DNA of 64,000 nt from Pelobates cultripes (GCA_933207985.1 OW240918.1:18792878-18856877); one strand, 5' to 3'; counted from the first letter of the stretch, positions 1-13,024 are shown. Notes: generated by a model not told the origin, from the sequence alone. Numbers and translations: made by a program.

Positions 1-258
1 GCCAAGCCACAGCTACCCCATAGGGATGCATTGGTAGGCTAGTAAGCATATGCGATAATCACCTCACTGCACCATTCCTCTTCCTCTCACAGAGATGCAT
101 TGAGTGAATGCATCTCTAAAGGGAGCAATCAGTGTCTACATGCAACGTGTGGAGATGCTGAACAATGAACCTAGGAAGCACCTTTTGTGGCTGTCTGAGT
201 GACAGCCACTACAGGTGACATTAGTCTGTAGTGTAAACACTGCCTTTCCTCAGTCTGC
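1..258. mobile_element. Fragment of a TTAA-type miniature element
   Basis: The first 260 bases contain a pair of inverted GATGCATTGA/GAATGCATCTC segments and a GGCTGTCTGAGTGACAGCC palindrome, and end in the AGTGTAAACACTGCC type of wording. The same wording occurs in the clear TTAA element at 39395-39885. The left part is outside the window and the right end is not defined. Confidence 0.4.
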
Positions 259-1781
259 AGGTATAGACTCTTTGCCTTAGAACCACTAGATTAAGTTGCA
301 ATGATTCTTATGCCAAGTGTTTCCCTTTAAAGTTCTGACTGACAATAGCATTACTATGCACCATATTGAGATCTCAGCAGGGACCCACCGAAGGGCAGGC
401 TATTTGAGCTGTTGTCCGTTCTCAGTACTCTCTTGTGCCTTGTTTTTTTGTTATTTTGGCAGTAGTATTGACCTCTTTTCACTTGTTGAGGCAACTTATT
501 TTGTAATATGCAATTTGTATCCAATATACAAATTCTCTATATTCTCTAACATTGCCTGTTAAAACCTATCATTAGTAAAAAAAATGTAAAAAAAGTATTT
601 TTTAAAAGCTTTTGATAACTCTTAAGATAAGAGTAGAAACCAGGAAAAACACACATCATTTTAGTAAAGACAACATAATTATTTGTAAAAACATCTTGGG
701 GAAAAAAAAATGAAAATTACTTTCACAGATAGTGGACTAGCACAAATCCATATCTATTTTAGTTTTGATTTCTCTCTGCAAATGCAAAACTTTATATGTG
801 TTTTTTCATCCATGCAGAACAAAATGAATGCATTATTTAGAATGTGCTTTGTGAGAAGCTGTAATTCATCTTAAAAATTTGGTAGGCTATTAAATAAATA
901 ATAACAGTTTCCTTTTGACTCAACATTTCTTATTGTATGAGGATTACTGAAAAAAAAGCCTATGAAAGAAATAATATCCTGGCATAATGTATCCTAACCA
1001 AGTACTCGTTTTTAGGTTATTTAAGGGCAGTAAAAGGAGATACTGACATTGATGACCACTTACAGTAATAATTTGTTACAATGCTGAAATATGCACTTCT
1101 CGGTTTAGCTTTCTACTGCACTTTGAAAAGTGAAAGTTGGTAAACAGCATCTGTTCCTAAAGCAGAAGGAAAACACCTACGGATTTTATGATTTATGAGC
1201 ATCTCATATTGGTTATCCATCTGAAAAATTGACCATCTTTTCTGTTGATCGAGTAGTGTAGCTACACTGTTATGTATATGCAAGCAAGGCATTCACTATA
1301 ACATTTAAATCTGTATTCACCAGCCTATATTATAAGACATTGATCATTTGAGATCATAGGATATAGACTTAGTCATCATTTGAGATTTTAATGATTGAAG
1401 ATGTACTAATATAGAAAGTGTTATACCAGGAAAAATGCATAAAATGAACGTATTCAAAAATATAATCTATAGACCATGCACAATTCAGATCAGTCATACT
1501 AAAAACACGCATGGAGAGCTGCACAAGCATTTTAATATTCTGTGCCATAATAAAATGTATCTTTTCAAAATCAAAATACTTTATAAAACATTATCTCTTT
1601 TAAGTGCATGGTATTTGTTTGAGAGTCCATAGACTAGATTTCATGTGATAACTGTGCAAATGTATTGGATTATTTCAGAAATTAGACTTTGTTTGGTTCT
1701 AGGGGGATAAGATTGGGGAAGAGTTACCTTTCATGAATAGGAAATTGAGTCCCAGATTGTGACAAATTACAATGCAATTAC

Positions 1782-3181
1782 TAGACTTGTGCATAATGAA
1801 AAAAAAAATGATTTGTCAAAAAAATAAATAAAGATGTTTCAGGTGATTCTGGTTTGGTCCACGTGATATTTCAGTTTGGACGAATTTCGTGTATGTGATC
1901 ATTTTGGGAAAAAATGTTTCTGACAAGTCAAAATGGTGCAAAAATTTAATGTATAAATATTACATATATATTATGCAGTGCAATGATAGGCGAGCGGATC
2001 ACAAATCAAGTGATCACTGATAGAGGGAAAAAAAGGTAGCAATTAAAAATCTATATTCTTATATTATATATTTATTGAATATACAATCTATAAGCATAGA
2101 TTTGTTTTATCACTATTGATTACATCTTATGCTGTGACTACAATCAACATTTAGTGGCTGTTTCCTAGCAATCATCTTATTATCTTATAAATCGTGGGGG
2201 TTTTTTTGGGTGGGGGGTTTGGAACCACAGACGGAATTCCATATCACAAAGCAAACAGAACATCTTGTTCATTGCCTGTTTTGTTTGTTCCATAATTAAT
2301 ATATATGGAGATTCCGAGTTATCGAATTTGGACTTATTGAATGTCGCCCAAAAATGTGGTAATTTGAAACTGTGACAGACCACCCGGTCACCAGGACTTC
2401 TACATGGCTACCAACCACAACCTCCCTCACTACAGTTATCCACTTCAGCCCATGCCTCCCAGCCTAGCTCCCCATTCCATCAGCCCTGAGTCATCACAGA
2501 CTGGCAGTAAACACAGAGCTGCTGTGCTGCTGTGCAGCAGAGCTGCTGTGGTCTGGGTAAACTAGAGTCACCTATCAGAGTGCTATTTTAAGGGGTGATA
2601 GTCAAGGTGGTCTAGCATTGAACAGTACCAAGTACTCCATGTACTGATGGAAAACACCATCATTTTAGGTGACTGGGATTTCCCACCCTGCGCTGAACAG
2701 TATTGGATTGGAAGATTGTCGCAGCCCGGTCAAAATTTTACCTCCAGCTAACTCAGGCTAGACATCTTTGATCCAATTGCTTTTTGGACAGTGGGCACTC
2801 AGGAGAGAAATTTGCAGGGATGACATTTGTTTAGGAATGTGTGCAACAAAACCCAATTTGTATCATATAATTGTAAATTGGCTCTGAAGTGTCTGGCCAC
2901 AAATCAAATTACCTGGCCAGGGACATACACCTAGGTGCCAGGTATGTCACAATATTGAGGACCTCCTGTTGAGAACCTAGGTATAAAAGTGTGCCATTCA
3001 TTAAATAAAATCAGTTCTACTTCACCCTGTACTAAATCTTGTGTAGTGCTTGGGTGAACCAGCTATAATAATATATTATAAGCACCGAGCTATATACTCT
3101 AAGCTATAATCACTGAGAGAGTCCTTTGTGGTGACACTTGGATCCCCTGTGAGTAGGCCACCACAGAAACAAAATGCACAA
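1782..3181. mobile_element. hAT-like miniature element, interrupted by a solo LTR
   Basis: It starts TAGACTTGTGCA and shares order and wording with the clearer copy at 44069-44637: the internal TTTTGGGAAAAAA block, the TATATATTTATT block and the CATTCCATAT block. An LTR is inserted at 2371. Directly after the LTR and its duplicated GAAAC, the element resumes with AAAATGCACA, which corresponds to the end of the other copy (GAAATGCACACG). I could not find a convincing 8-bp target duplication, so the right end is approximate. Confidence 0.65.
2371..3165 (+). mobile_element. Solo LTR with 5-bp target duplication
   Basis: A 795-bp block starts TGTGACAGACCACC and ends GGCCACCACA (TG...CA). It is flanked by GAAAC at 2366-2370 and GAAAC at 3166-3170. 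Within it, a TATA-like GGTATAAAAG near 2980 is followed by ATTAAATAAAATC (AATAAA signal) about 20 bp later, then about 155 bp of U5-like sequence, so the LTR reads on the plus strand. No internal retroelement genes are attached; recombination between two LTRs is the usual origin of such solo LTRs. Family (Ty3/gypsy or retrovirus-like) is not decidable from the LTR alone. Confidence 0.85.
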
Positions 3182-5119
3182 CATATCACATTTGATATAT
3201 TCAAGAAGTTTACAATAATTTTGGAGAGCTTCATGGACAAAACTGCTTTTGTTGAACGACATTTGTAAATAAGACAGTATATAAGTGCTGTACCCGCTAA
3301 GCATTTTCTGAGGTTCAGTACTGAAAAGGTTTTTAAAAATTATATTTATAATAGTCACTCTTATTGCATTTACGAATAAAGTAAAGGTACTTCAGGATGT
3401 TATTGTGGATGTTTCAGGATGTTATCGCGTTGGCAACACCTTACATTAGAAATGGTAATGCTTGGTGGAACATAGAGGGTCTCACTGTGTACAGACTATA
3501 ATCTCAATGCAGCAACCATAAGTACAGCTCCTAAGCTACTGAAGATTAGTGGAAGTTACATGCATGATAGCAACTGCTATTGACGGCTGCCTTCGTTAAT
3601 TAAATCCCTCTGCTGATAATGATGTGCTTGAAAGGGCTGGGGAACCAATATGGTATCAGTAGCCAATAGTTGCAGCTGCTACTCAAAATGAAACCTCCAC
3701 CAATTGTAACCAGTGTAGAACCTGCAAGCCTTTGTGCTGCATTCAGATTAAAAGAATCTTAATCACAACTCTACTTCTAACTCGTAAATTTAGCCTTGAC
3801 ACTAACCCTAGCTCTAAACCTAACCTTAACTTACAATAAATAAATACATGAATAAATGGATAAACTAAAATTAATTTCACTTGAGGTTCCAGAGAACTTC
3901 ATTAGCCATTCAATTTTATACTTACATTTTATTATATTGTCTCTAAATCCCTTTGATGAAATTAGTTACCACTATGAATTATATATGTATATATGTATGT
4001 ACATATTTTACCCATTTGCACTTTTGTTTTTAACTTCTACATTTTAATGAGTAAAAGCATCTGTATTCTCCATGGAGTGCAAATTCTGATAGAATTGAAA
4101 ACTAAAGTTGCAGTTGTCTAGGAGCCAAGTTTTGTGAATTTGCTCTGGTGACTATTCTGATAAGGATCCCAATTTTGAGCTAAACAAACAGCTTTAGCTT
4201 CAGGGATAAGCTTAGCTGTGTCTTTGAAGCCTGAGAGCTCAGATAGAAAATATGCAATAGAGAGACCCCATTTTAAAACCACTACAGCTACCTTATAAGT
4301 GCTTTGTGCCACACAGTTCTTTATGAAAAAAAAGAAGAAAATGATCTGAATTATTTATTTCAACATTTTATTGCTGTCTTTGTAAACTATCTTAAAAGCT
4401 GGAGAGATAATGCTTTACATGATATAAAAAATAAAAAAAGGATGTTATTTTGTACCCAGATTTTCCAAAAATCTTAGTATCTCCAGTATTTTTGCTTGAC
4501 AACATGAAGTATTTTATTAATTAGAGTGTGGTTCTATTTCAAATTCTGACATGCTTTACAGAAATATATTTTAGAAATGCTTAGTTTAGTCTTCGGGCTA
4601 AATAACAGAACTCTTGCCATGGTTGTGAAATTGACATTTGTTAAAACATATTGCTTCACTGTATCCGCTATAAAATTATATGCATTTTACTCTCTCTCGT
4701 AAAGGGACACTCAAAGCGCCCCATTTATTACATCTTAATGTTGCAATGTTGCTGATAGATTAGGACCCTTCACTCATACTATTTAAATTATGAGAGACAA
4801 TAATGTTTATATTTGTCTGACACCATGTCTTCAGTGGTTGTTAGATAATCTCTAGATACATATTTTTCTTAAGACATTTAATTTTACAAAAACAAATCCT
4901 TACACATTTTGTTATCATGGAAAGGAAGATAACATTGAAGGCTCCTCAAGGGAGTTGCTGAAGGTGGGGCTGAGAGGAGCTGGTGCCCCTTGTTGGGACC
5001 TGAGAAGCCTTGGGTCTTATTGTTAGATAATTTTATAGTTAGTTTTAAGTAATATTGAGAGAAAAATTAACATCACCAATTATATAATCTGCAAAAGTAT
5101 CATAATACTGCACCATATT

Positions 5120-5908
5120 TGGAGAGACTGACCATTAGCCCTAATTGTCTGGAACTGTTTTGGGCATGGTACCATGTGCACGATGGGTCAAAAATAAGAC
5201 TTCCAGGAAATTCCTGAACCCCTGAACTTATCTGGGTGATTTTTGGATTTGTTGGTCACCCAGATCAGGGCTATCAGGGGATGTAACATTTTAATTTATT
5301 TTTAGGGTACTTTTGGGGTGTTTTTAAAAAGTGTTTTTTTTTCTGTGCTTGGAGATAACTGGATTAGAATTAGTACAGGTACTGATCCAATTATATCCCA
5401 AGCAGAAGGGAGGGATTGTATGCTATGTGTGGGAGTGTTGTGCATTTTAACTCGTTGTTATTGGTTTACAAGTTTGTGTCACAGTCCCCAACAAGGTCCA
5501 TGTGGGTGTCACCCTTGCATGGGGACTTGCATAAAAGGCCAGTGTGGCTACCATTAAAACAGAATGCTTTACCCCTTCATCAAGTCTTGGCTCATGTTTG
5601 GGGGATTGGAGAACTACATTCACTCTGGGGATTGCTATATCACAATACTCCCCTGAGTATAATCACTAGCTCTTATAAGAGCTGTTCCTGCTACGCTCTC
5701 TGAACTAGGAGAGGTCTACCCAATGGAAGCTGGATCCTGGTCTTGGGTCAAGGGTGGGTGGAGGACGGCGAGACCCCAACCAAGTTGCGGTGGTTCATGG
5801 GGTTTACGGTGGTTATGGTGTTCCAGTGCAGTGCTTATCGTACTCACAGGTACTAGGAAGCAGCAATTGATGGAGGTACCCGGTCGGGGTGCCAGGTGGT
5901 CCGTCACA
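5120..5908 (-). mobile_element. Solo LTR, minus orientation, with 5-bp target duplication
   Basis: Read on the minus strand it starts TGTGACGGACCACC and ends AGTCTCTCCA, 789 bp. The plus-strand flanks are ATATT at 5115-5119 and ATATT at 5909-5913. The first 14 bases differ by one base from the LTR at 2371, but the rest is not obviously alike, so they are related ends rather than the same family. On the minus strand AATAAA-like wording occurs in the last third (near plus position 5300). The short open frames inside (5318-5920 on either strand) are LTR sequence, not genes. Confidence 0.8.
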
Positions 5909-6884
5909 ATATTGTTGTAACATTTAACATTATGCCAAAGACATAGAAATTAAGGCTATAATTAAATTAAAAAACATAAACATTTTACCTATTCATTTTT
6001 AAACAATATAGCTCACACATTGTTTTGATTAAGGGTTGGATTATCTTGGCATTGTGAGGGCTTACTTAACTATGGAAAAGCAATTTCCCATAGACTTCAA
6101 AGAAGTAATCGCTATTCAGTGAGCAAAGTAAATGCTTACCGTGCTTACAGAATCCAGCCCTTACTCATGATTTCTCTCCTATTAATCTATTAGCCTGTCT
6201 GGGAGGTTGCAAAATTTGAATTACTCCAATTAAATGCCTCATTATTTTCCTTAATTATAGTGCTAGTTAGTCTCATGGCCTTGTGCAATCTCCTTCCCCA
6301 AAAAATGATTTCCAGTGAGGTAATATAATAGAATGGGAGAAGAAGAATCAAAATGGATTGAGTGTAAAGGTTCAGGCACATATATCAGCTGTGTGCCCAC
6401 AGTTACACTATGAAACAGAATTGATGGTCCAAGACACACCTTACAGGATTGCATTGTTACTTGCCAGGTCTATATATATATATATATTTTCAAAATAACC
6501 ATCATAATAATAACTATAATAATAGTTGCACTATGCAATGATAACCTTTTTACTGGACTAACATAATATTTTTAAATACAAGCTTTCAAGTGTTTTACTC
6601 TCTTCATCAAGTCTGAAGCAATAATGATCATATTGATCAGTAATGCTTTGGTTCTGTTCATAGACATTGGATTTAAACTTAGTTCAACAGTTATTCACTG
6701 TCTTGGTAGGGTGTGCACATCTTGGGTGATTCATTGTGGGTCATTTCTTGAAGGAAAACAAGTAAAAATAGTGGAATTTTAGTTTCAAAACTGAAACAAA
6801 TGTTAGGTTTATGGATTATTTCAAGAAATTTTTAGATTAATTGACTGCAACATTCACCTGAAATTTCAGCTCCTTAGTACTTCC

Positions 6885-7868
6885 TGTGGGGATTGTCCTA
6901 GCAGGGACCTTTCTCCACTAGATCCACAAGAGTATAATCAGGAACAAGAAATATCCCACCTCCTCCCCAGCAACTGGACGACACACAGTTCTGGGAGTAC
7001 AACTGGCTTTATTCCTGCCACACACATCTTTTATTCATTGCCCCTAGCATGGGGTTTCTAAGTCAAAAATATAGAGTTTTTCTTCCCAGGATCCTCTGTG
7101 CCTGAGAGATAATTGTGTGAAAAAAGCTATAGCTTAATTATCTCTCAGGTAATATACAATAATTTAAAACACCCCAAAAATAAATTTTAATAACTTCAGA
7201 ACCCCACCAAAGTCATATTACGGAATAGCTTGGATCTGAGCACACACTTTGCCGAAATATCATTGAGATCCCTTTATTGGTTCGGAGATGCCATTCGAAT
7301 TAAGTTTTGACCAGTCGGCCACGAGGTGATGCCCCAAAACAGTCCCAGAGAAAACAAGGCAACGATCGGTCATCTTTTGGAGGTTCTCACACTAACACTG
7401 ATGAATCCATTCACTGGCTGTTAGGATATGAATGCTCCCCCTGTTCGGTAGTTTATGCCTCCCGAACGGTGTTCTCCTAACTATTCGGGAAGTTGGATGG
7501 GCAGCGGTACAAGTTTCTAGGGTGTTTGCAGGATTGCATATCTGAAAACAGTTCCATGCTGTTGACGACCATGTACCGCTGCCCGCGTTCGGGAGACAAA
7601 ATAGCCGCCAATTGTTTGTTCACATTCATTCAGTTATACGAACAGTGGCCAACCGGGAAAAAACTTGAACTAATAACCAATTTGTGGTTAACAGCCAGGG
7701 TTGGTTGATAATTTAAAGATGCAAACAAGGGGCAACACAGTGAGGGGGTTCGGTAAACGAACGGGGGTATGCGGACAGCCAAACAAAGAGAATAGAAGTA
7801 TATTTGGGTTCTCCATTTCGCTACAGGGATATCTGAAGGAGCAGGTGTAAGTGAATATGCCATCTACA
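6885..7868 (-). mobile_element. Probable LTR (minus orientation), ends not proven
   Basis: A block of higher G+C and CpG content (with several GAACGG/CGAAC motifs) stands out from the AT-rich flanks. On the minus strand it could start TGTAGATGGC and end CAATCCCCACA. Three AATAAA signals (minus strand, near plus positions 7272, 7035 and 7012) lie towards its 3' side, as expected for an R/U5 border. The bases beside the proposed ends (CTTCC and CTTGA) are not a clean target duplication, so either the borders or the LTR call may be wrong. The open frames inside (7493-7882) are not recognisable proteins. Confidence 0.45.
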
Positions 7869-8323
7869 CTTGAGCAGCTCAAGGAGACTATTTTAACGCT
7901 AGAGCCTCGAACATTACTAATGTTATGAACAATTCACTCAAAAGACCAGACTTTGCAAGGTGGCAAATAGATCTCATTTAAAAGATGTCATATCTGTACA
8001 TAGGCAAACAAATTGAGAGGGATGTCAGGTGTCATAAATAGAAGAAGATGGGCCTGAGAGTGAAAGGTGCAGATTTTATAGATATTGTCCTTTCTTTATA
8101 GCCCTTTTGCCAAAATGACAGTGTACTCAGGTGTTTATCTCTGTCTCCTGTGTCAGAGCAAATGCGGTGATATCTGACAACCTGGCTGTAAATGAAAATA
8201 ATCTCACATTCTGCACCATAAATAAAGACCTAATGTAGATTTTGGCTTTCTGACACACTACCAAAACTATCTTAATGTCTTATACATTAAGTTTTCAATT
8301 CTTCCACTTTACTTATTTTTGAG

Positions 8324-8324
<1 letters not shown>

Positions 8325-8380
<56 letters not shown>
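8325..8380. repeat. TA dinucleotide repeat
   Basis: About 56 bp of nearly pure TA with one CA interruption. Confidence 0.95.
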
Positions 8381-8639
8381 GATACACATATATGCATCTT
8401 TATATTTGTATGCCTTTCTGTGGTGTTTTTAAAGAGCATATTGACTCTTCTCTGTTTATTTTCTTGTTCTGGCTATTCTTAACCAATCAGGGACATATAT
8501 TCGGTTATTTATTACACATGACTCCCCTCTCCTCTTCTCTAGCAACATCAGTTGTTTTACATATTAATGCTATCATATTGATCAGTATTGTTTTAGACCT
8601 GAGGAAGTTAGGAATTCTCTGGAAAAGCTGTTTTCCTTG

Positions 8640-9075
8640 CACTATAGGGTTAATAGGTACCCCCTCTCCCTCATGCCCCCCCCCCTTCAGCAACTTACCT
8701 TAATTCAGCGCGATGTCTGTCAGCGCTGGGTCAGGCTCCACCCATGCTCTTCCCCCGCCAATGTCAGCCAGCGGTGGAGACCTAATGCGCATGCGTGGCA
8801 ATGCCCGTCTGCGCATTAGACCTCCCCATAGGAAATCATTATTCGATGCTTTCCTATCGGAAAAATCTGACGTTGGAGGTCCGTAAGGACCTCCAGCGTC
8901 AGATAACGGACCAAAAGTCTGTTAGGATTCCAGAAGTGCCCCCAGTGGCTGTCTGGCAGACAGCCACTGGGGGAAGACCTTGAGCTGCAATGTAAACTCT
9001 TAGTGCAACAGGGTCACAGCACCCAGACTACTTCAATAAGCTGAAGTGGTCTGGGTGCCTACAGTGTCCCTTTAA
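8640..9075. mobile_element. TTAA-type miniature element (reverse of the 35.2-kb copy)
   Basis: The right end reads GTCTGGGTGCCTACAGTGTCCCTTTAA, preceded by a hairpin of CAGACTACTTCA and TGAAGTGGTCTG. Inside are further hairpins: GGAGGTCC/GGACCTCC, and a CCCCCAGTGGCTGTC block with its inverse. The same modules, in reverse order, occur in the elements at 35214 and 46215. The left end is eroded and no TTAA is visible there. The short open frames here are repeat sequence. Confidence 0.7.
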
Positions 9076-9354
9076 GTATTATGTTAGACCAATTAAAAAA
9101 GTATCATTGCACACTGCAATCAATACTCTGGTATTTTGGCTATGCACTTAAATATATGTGGTCACCATACCAAGATAGTGTATTTCTGTTGAGCACAACT
9201 TAAATCCAATATCTATTTATATTAGACAGTGATCCTCCAACTCAACAGGAAAGCAGCGGGTTGTATGCTATGAAAATATATATTTAAGTTTGATAAGTTG
9301 GGACACTGACATACAGTAAAATGTATATATTTTATTAACTATATTTTTTTCTAG

Positions 9355-9484
9355 ATGTCTGGATGATGACAGGCCATTAAGGAGAGCACCCATTATTAAC
9401 ACACAGCTGGACTTCCGAACATTCAGTCAAGCTACAGATTTCAGGCAGCAGGAGGTAGAAAATATCAAAGAACCAAAGGAATAA
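9355..9484 (+). CDS. Possible 3'-terminal coding exon of an unknown plus-strand gene
   Basis: A strong-looking 3' splice site (ATATTTTTTTCTAG, ending at 9354) is followed by an open frame of 42 codons and a TAA at 9482-9484. The predicted tail begins CLDDDRPLRRAPIINTQLDF and ends EVENIKEPKE; it is hydrophilic and charged. I do not recognise it. It lies antisense to lrp1b, so it cannot be one of its exons. A usable AATAAA occurs at 11377-11382 with GT-rich sequence after it, which would make a 3' UTR of about 1.9 kb. No upstream partner exon could be identified. A 45-bp piece of it recurs exactly at 12629-12673. It could be a real gene end, a captured exon fragment, or chance. Confidence 0.3.
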
Positions 9485-11376
9485 GACAAACCAAGAGCTT
9501 CACATGAAACAGTTTCCACACGCTGCATTGCTTTGTAAAAATTGATTTTAGCAAAGTGCTGTAGAATATGAAAGGAACATGCTTCGATACGGTTCTCTTT
9601 TTAGAAGTTAATTTTGACCTAGGTTACGTTTGTGAAAGATTTACTGTTCATTCACAAATACTCCTTAAGTTTTATAAATCATTTGAAGAACATTCTCACC
9701 ACCAAAGTAAGTACAGGCTTAGGAAGGAAAGCTTCTACAACAAAGACAACTGAAACCATTAACTCAAACCCATGCTTCCCACCACATAATCACTATGCCA
9801 TTCTGTACACACATCTGATTGTCTCAGGTTGTATGGGATTATACTTTTACTCGTTAATGTGAGTGCATCTTTCTAAAATGTTTCAAATGTCATGATGCCT
9901 TACTTAATTACTGAATATTTAGTAAGTTGACTATTTATGAATCACAGACACTATGGCTAAGGCAGACATAACATAGACAAAATACACATGGCTGCATAGT
10001 ACATATAAATAGATGTTATATCTGTGATGTGTATTTGAACAGAAAAGTAGAAAGATTGACATAAAGGCCCATCAGTGTGCCAACACGTGTGCAAAGCACT
10101 CAAAACCTCAGCACACTAGTGACAGAAAGTTGCCTGACCAAGACCACATCTGTGTTACCACAGCATCACAACACGACCCACCACCATTCTAAATGTAGCT
10201 GATCTGAGGTGATTTATAGTTAAGTGAGACCTGTTCTGGCACTTGTGCTCTATTGCTCTAATACTCAGGAGGCGATGGTGTCTGTGCCTTTTCTGGCTGC
10301 AACTGCTACTTTACGGTGCCTTGTGTGAGTAAAACTAGTGGAACACGCCAGACTCAAACACAGCAAAGGATGTGCACATCATGGAAATGTAGAAGCATGC
10401 ATAGGCGTTTAGCACTCCCACTGGAGATAGTTAAGGCTCTAGAAGGCATAATGTCTGTGAGAGTGGGAGTAATGGGATTTTGTGGTGATATAACAGAGAA
10501 GGATATAAAATTGGAGGATTATGACATTGGAAATGAGGAGATAATTGTATTGTGAGACTGGAGGAAAATGACACGATTTCAGCTTGTTGGGGCAAGGCTC
10601 TCTTCACCTACAGTTACCGTATGTCAAATGTGTTTTGTCAGATTTAATTATTTGTCTTGGTTCATCTATTGTACAGCATATGTTGGTGCTGTATCAATAA
10701 TTGTAATTGTAATGATAAATGAGCTCTCGCAATTTAGCCGACTGAACAACTAGAAAACACTCTACATGCGTTTCCCTAATATTTAGTTCATTCATCATTT
10801 TAAGTTTGAAATTAAATTGTAGGGAAAGAGTTTGTACATCGCTTTTTTTGTTTGCTCTGGGGCAGGGAAAAGGGGTGGGCACGAAAGATGACTTTGCTTT
10901 AACACTTCACCTGAGGTTATTTTACGTTCATATCTTGTTGATAGCTACTGTCCATGCTTCTAGGCATGCCTCCGGGGTAGAGCTCTGTTCATATAGTAGG
11001 GTTGATTCATAAAAGGAGGGGGTTTGGCTTTATAGGACTGTATCTATTTTATTTGTTAACAGACTGGCATTTTAACTACAGCCTCAAGGTGATTTATTGC
11101 TGTTTTAAGTTGAGGTCCGTCATACAGATTTTACATTTTTGAATTGACACAGTTTATTATTTACGGCTGTTAGTTTTTTTCCACAGAGTGTTTGTAGGAG
11201 GATTACAATGTTTCAAGCTTAGCTTGCATCATAATCCCAGAAGGTTATAAACCGATCCCATGAGTTATTAATTGTGACACATGATGTAGCTCTAAAGTTT
11301 AGATCTCTGACTGTTGTACATATGTAAAATATTTTTAGTCTAATTTTTTTCTTTAGTTTGGGTTTTAATGAATTCT

Positions 11377-11382
11377 AATAAA
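11377..11382 (+). terminator. Candidate polyadenylation signal AATAAA
   Basis: AATAAA followed within about 30 bp by a GTGTCCTGGTT segment. It is listed only because it would suit the possible terminal exon at 9355; AATAAA is common by chance in this AT-rich DNA. Confidence 0.2.
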
Positions 11383-12559
11383 AACTAAGTTTTAGTCAAA
11401 ATGCATTAGTGTGTCCTGGTTCAGTCTCTTACTATTTGTAATCACATCTGTAGGGGAACCTACTGTTATATTTCCTGAGACGTTAGGATAGTTTCCACTA
11501 TGTATGCCAGGAGGGACAATTTTTATTTTTGTTTAACCTTTTTTTCTGGTCACCATGAATTTGTTGTCTTAATGAAAATGAATGAAAATTACCTTTCTAA
11601 CAAATTTCCTCTTCCTCTGAATATGTTCTGCAAATATTTAGGAGTACATTCAAATAGATAACACTTAAAATATATTTTATGTATTTCTGAGTTGTAAAAT
11701 TTCATATGATATTTTGGGTTTTGCGCAAAAGCTTTACAGTGTGGCAACGAATGACCCTGTTGCTTAGGTAGTTAAATAAATCTCTGATTAGGGAAGGTAT
11801 GTTCAGAAACATGCACTACCAACCCACATAATACTTATTCTTCATAACTGAATGCAGAAAAAAAATGTTCAATTTCCTGCCCTTATGGAGAGAGCTTGCA
11901 TATCTCTTCTCTATTCACTTCAACATATTTTGTTGAACAAGTAGCTGATGAAGAATTTTAAGCAAATAGTATAAAATAATATAACCCCATAGACTGCAAT
12001 GATGGGTAGGAAAATTATCTATACTGTCTGTCCATATAAAAATCTCATTAGTTTTATGCGTAATATAGGCATATACAAGCCCAGATATGCAAAGCTTCAA
12101 CTTCATGGATCTACCTTCAATTCTTAAAAGAAGAATATTCAATCATTACTTCTCAGTCTTTGCACGCCACCTTCAAATCATGCCCTTCTAATTAGTGAAA
12201 ATGTTTCATTCTAGAACCTTATTTAGTCCATTTAAATATTTGAAGGTTTATGTAATTTCTTCTTCTGCCCTTCTGTCCTTCAAAGTATACATATTAATGT
12301 GCTGAAGCATATACTGCAGTTTTTTCACTAAGACCGTGCACCATTTTAGTGACCCTTCTTTGAATGCCCTCTAAATAATACATATCCTTTTGAAGGCATT
12401 GTTCTATGTTCGTAGCAGAATAAGGCAATGCAAATTCAAATGAGTGATTAAAATATCATGAAAACTGCTTAGCTAGTTAAAACAGCTGCAATATGCTTTT
12501 AACTCTTAATGTAAAATTTCCTAGTTTACACATAGCTGTGCATTTGTTATTAAACATTT

Positions 12560-13024
12560 TTAAGGGGACACTGAAGGCTCATTATATTGGTTATAATGCC
12601 TTTAATCTCTTGGCACTGTCCCTCCATGCAGATTTCAGGCAGCAGGAGGTAGAAAATATCAAAGAACCAAAGGCGGTAAAAAAGTGTCCCTGACCACCCA
12701 CACTCCAGCCCTTACTGGAGGTGTGGCTGAGGCAGATATTACACACTTCATTCTAGCCATTCCAATTCAAACCAGCAATGAGCACTTTGATAGAGTGAAA
12801 GTGATTAGATGACAGTCTCCGCCAATCACAGTCACCCATTGCTGCACATGCTAATACTTCCTCCATGGCTCAAGCATCACTTGGGCAATGGGCTGCCTCT
12901 CTCTGGCAATAAAATATTAAAAGCAGTTTAAATCTGAATAGGAGAACAGCATCTATGACTAGTACAGAACTTATAACCACTTCAATGAAAAAAAGCAGTT
13001 ACAGTACCTAAGGTACACCTTTAA
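12560..13024. mobile_element. TTAA-bounded miniature element carrying a 45-bp foreign patch
   Basis: It is flanked by TTAA at both ends (12560-12563 and 13021-13024), with AAGGGGACACTGAAG-type sequence at the left. The middle block GGTGTGGCTGAGGCAGATATT and the following sequence match, in reverse orientation, the element at 29711-30089. The 45 bases 12629-12673 have no counterpart there and are identical to 9435-9479. Confidence 0.7.
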
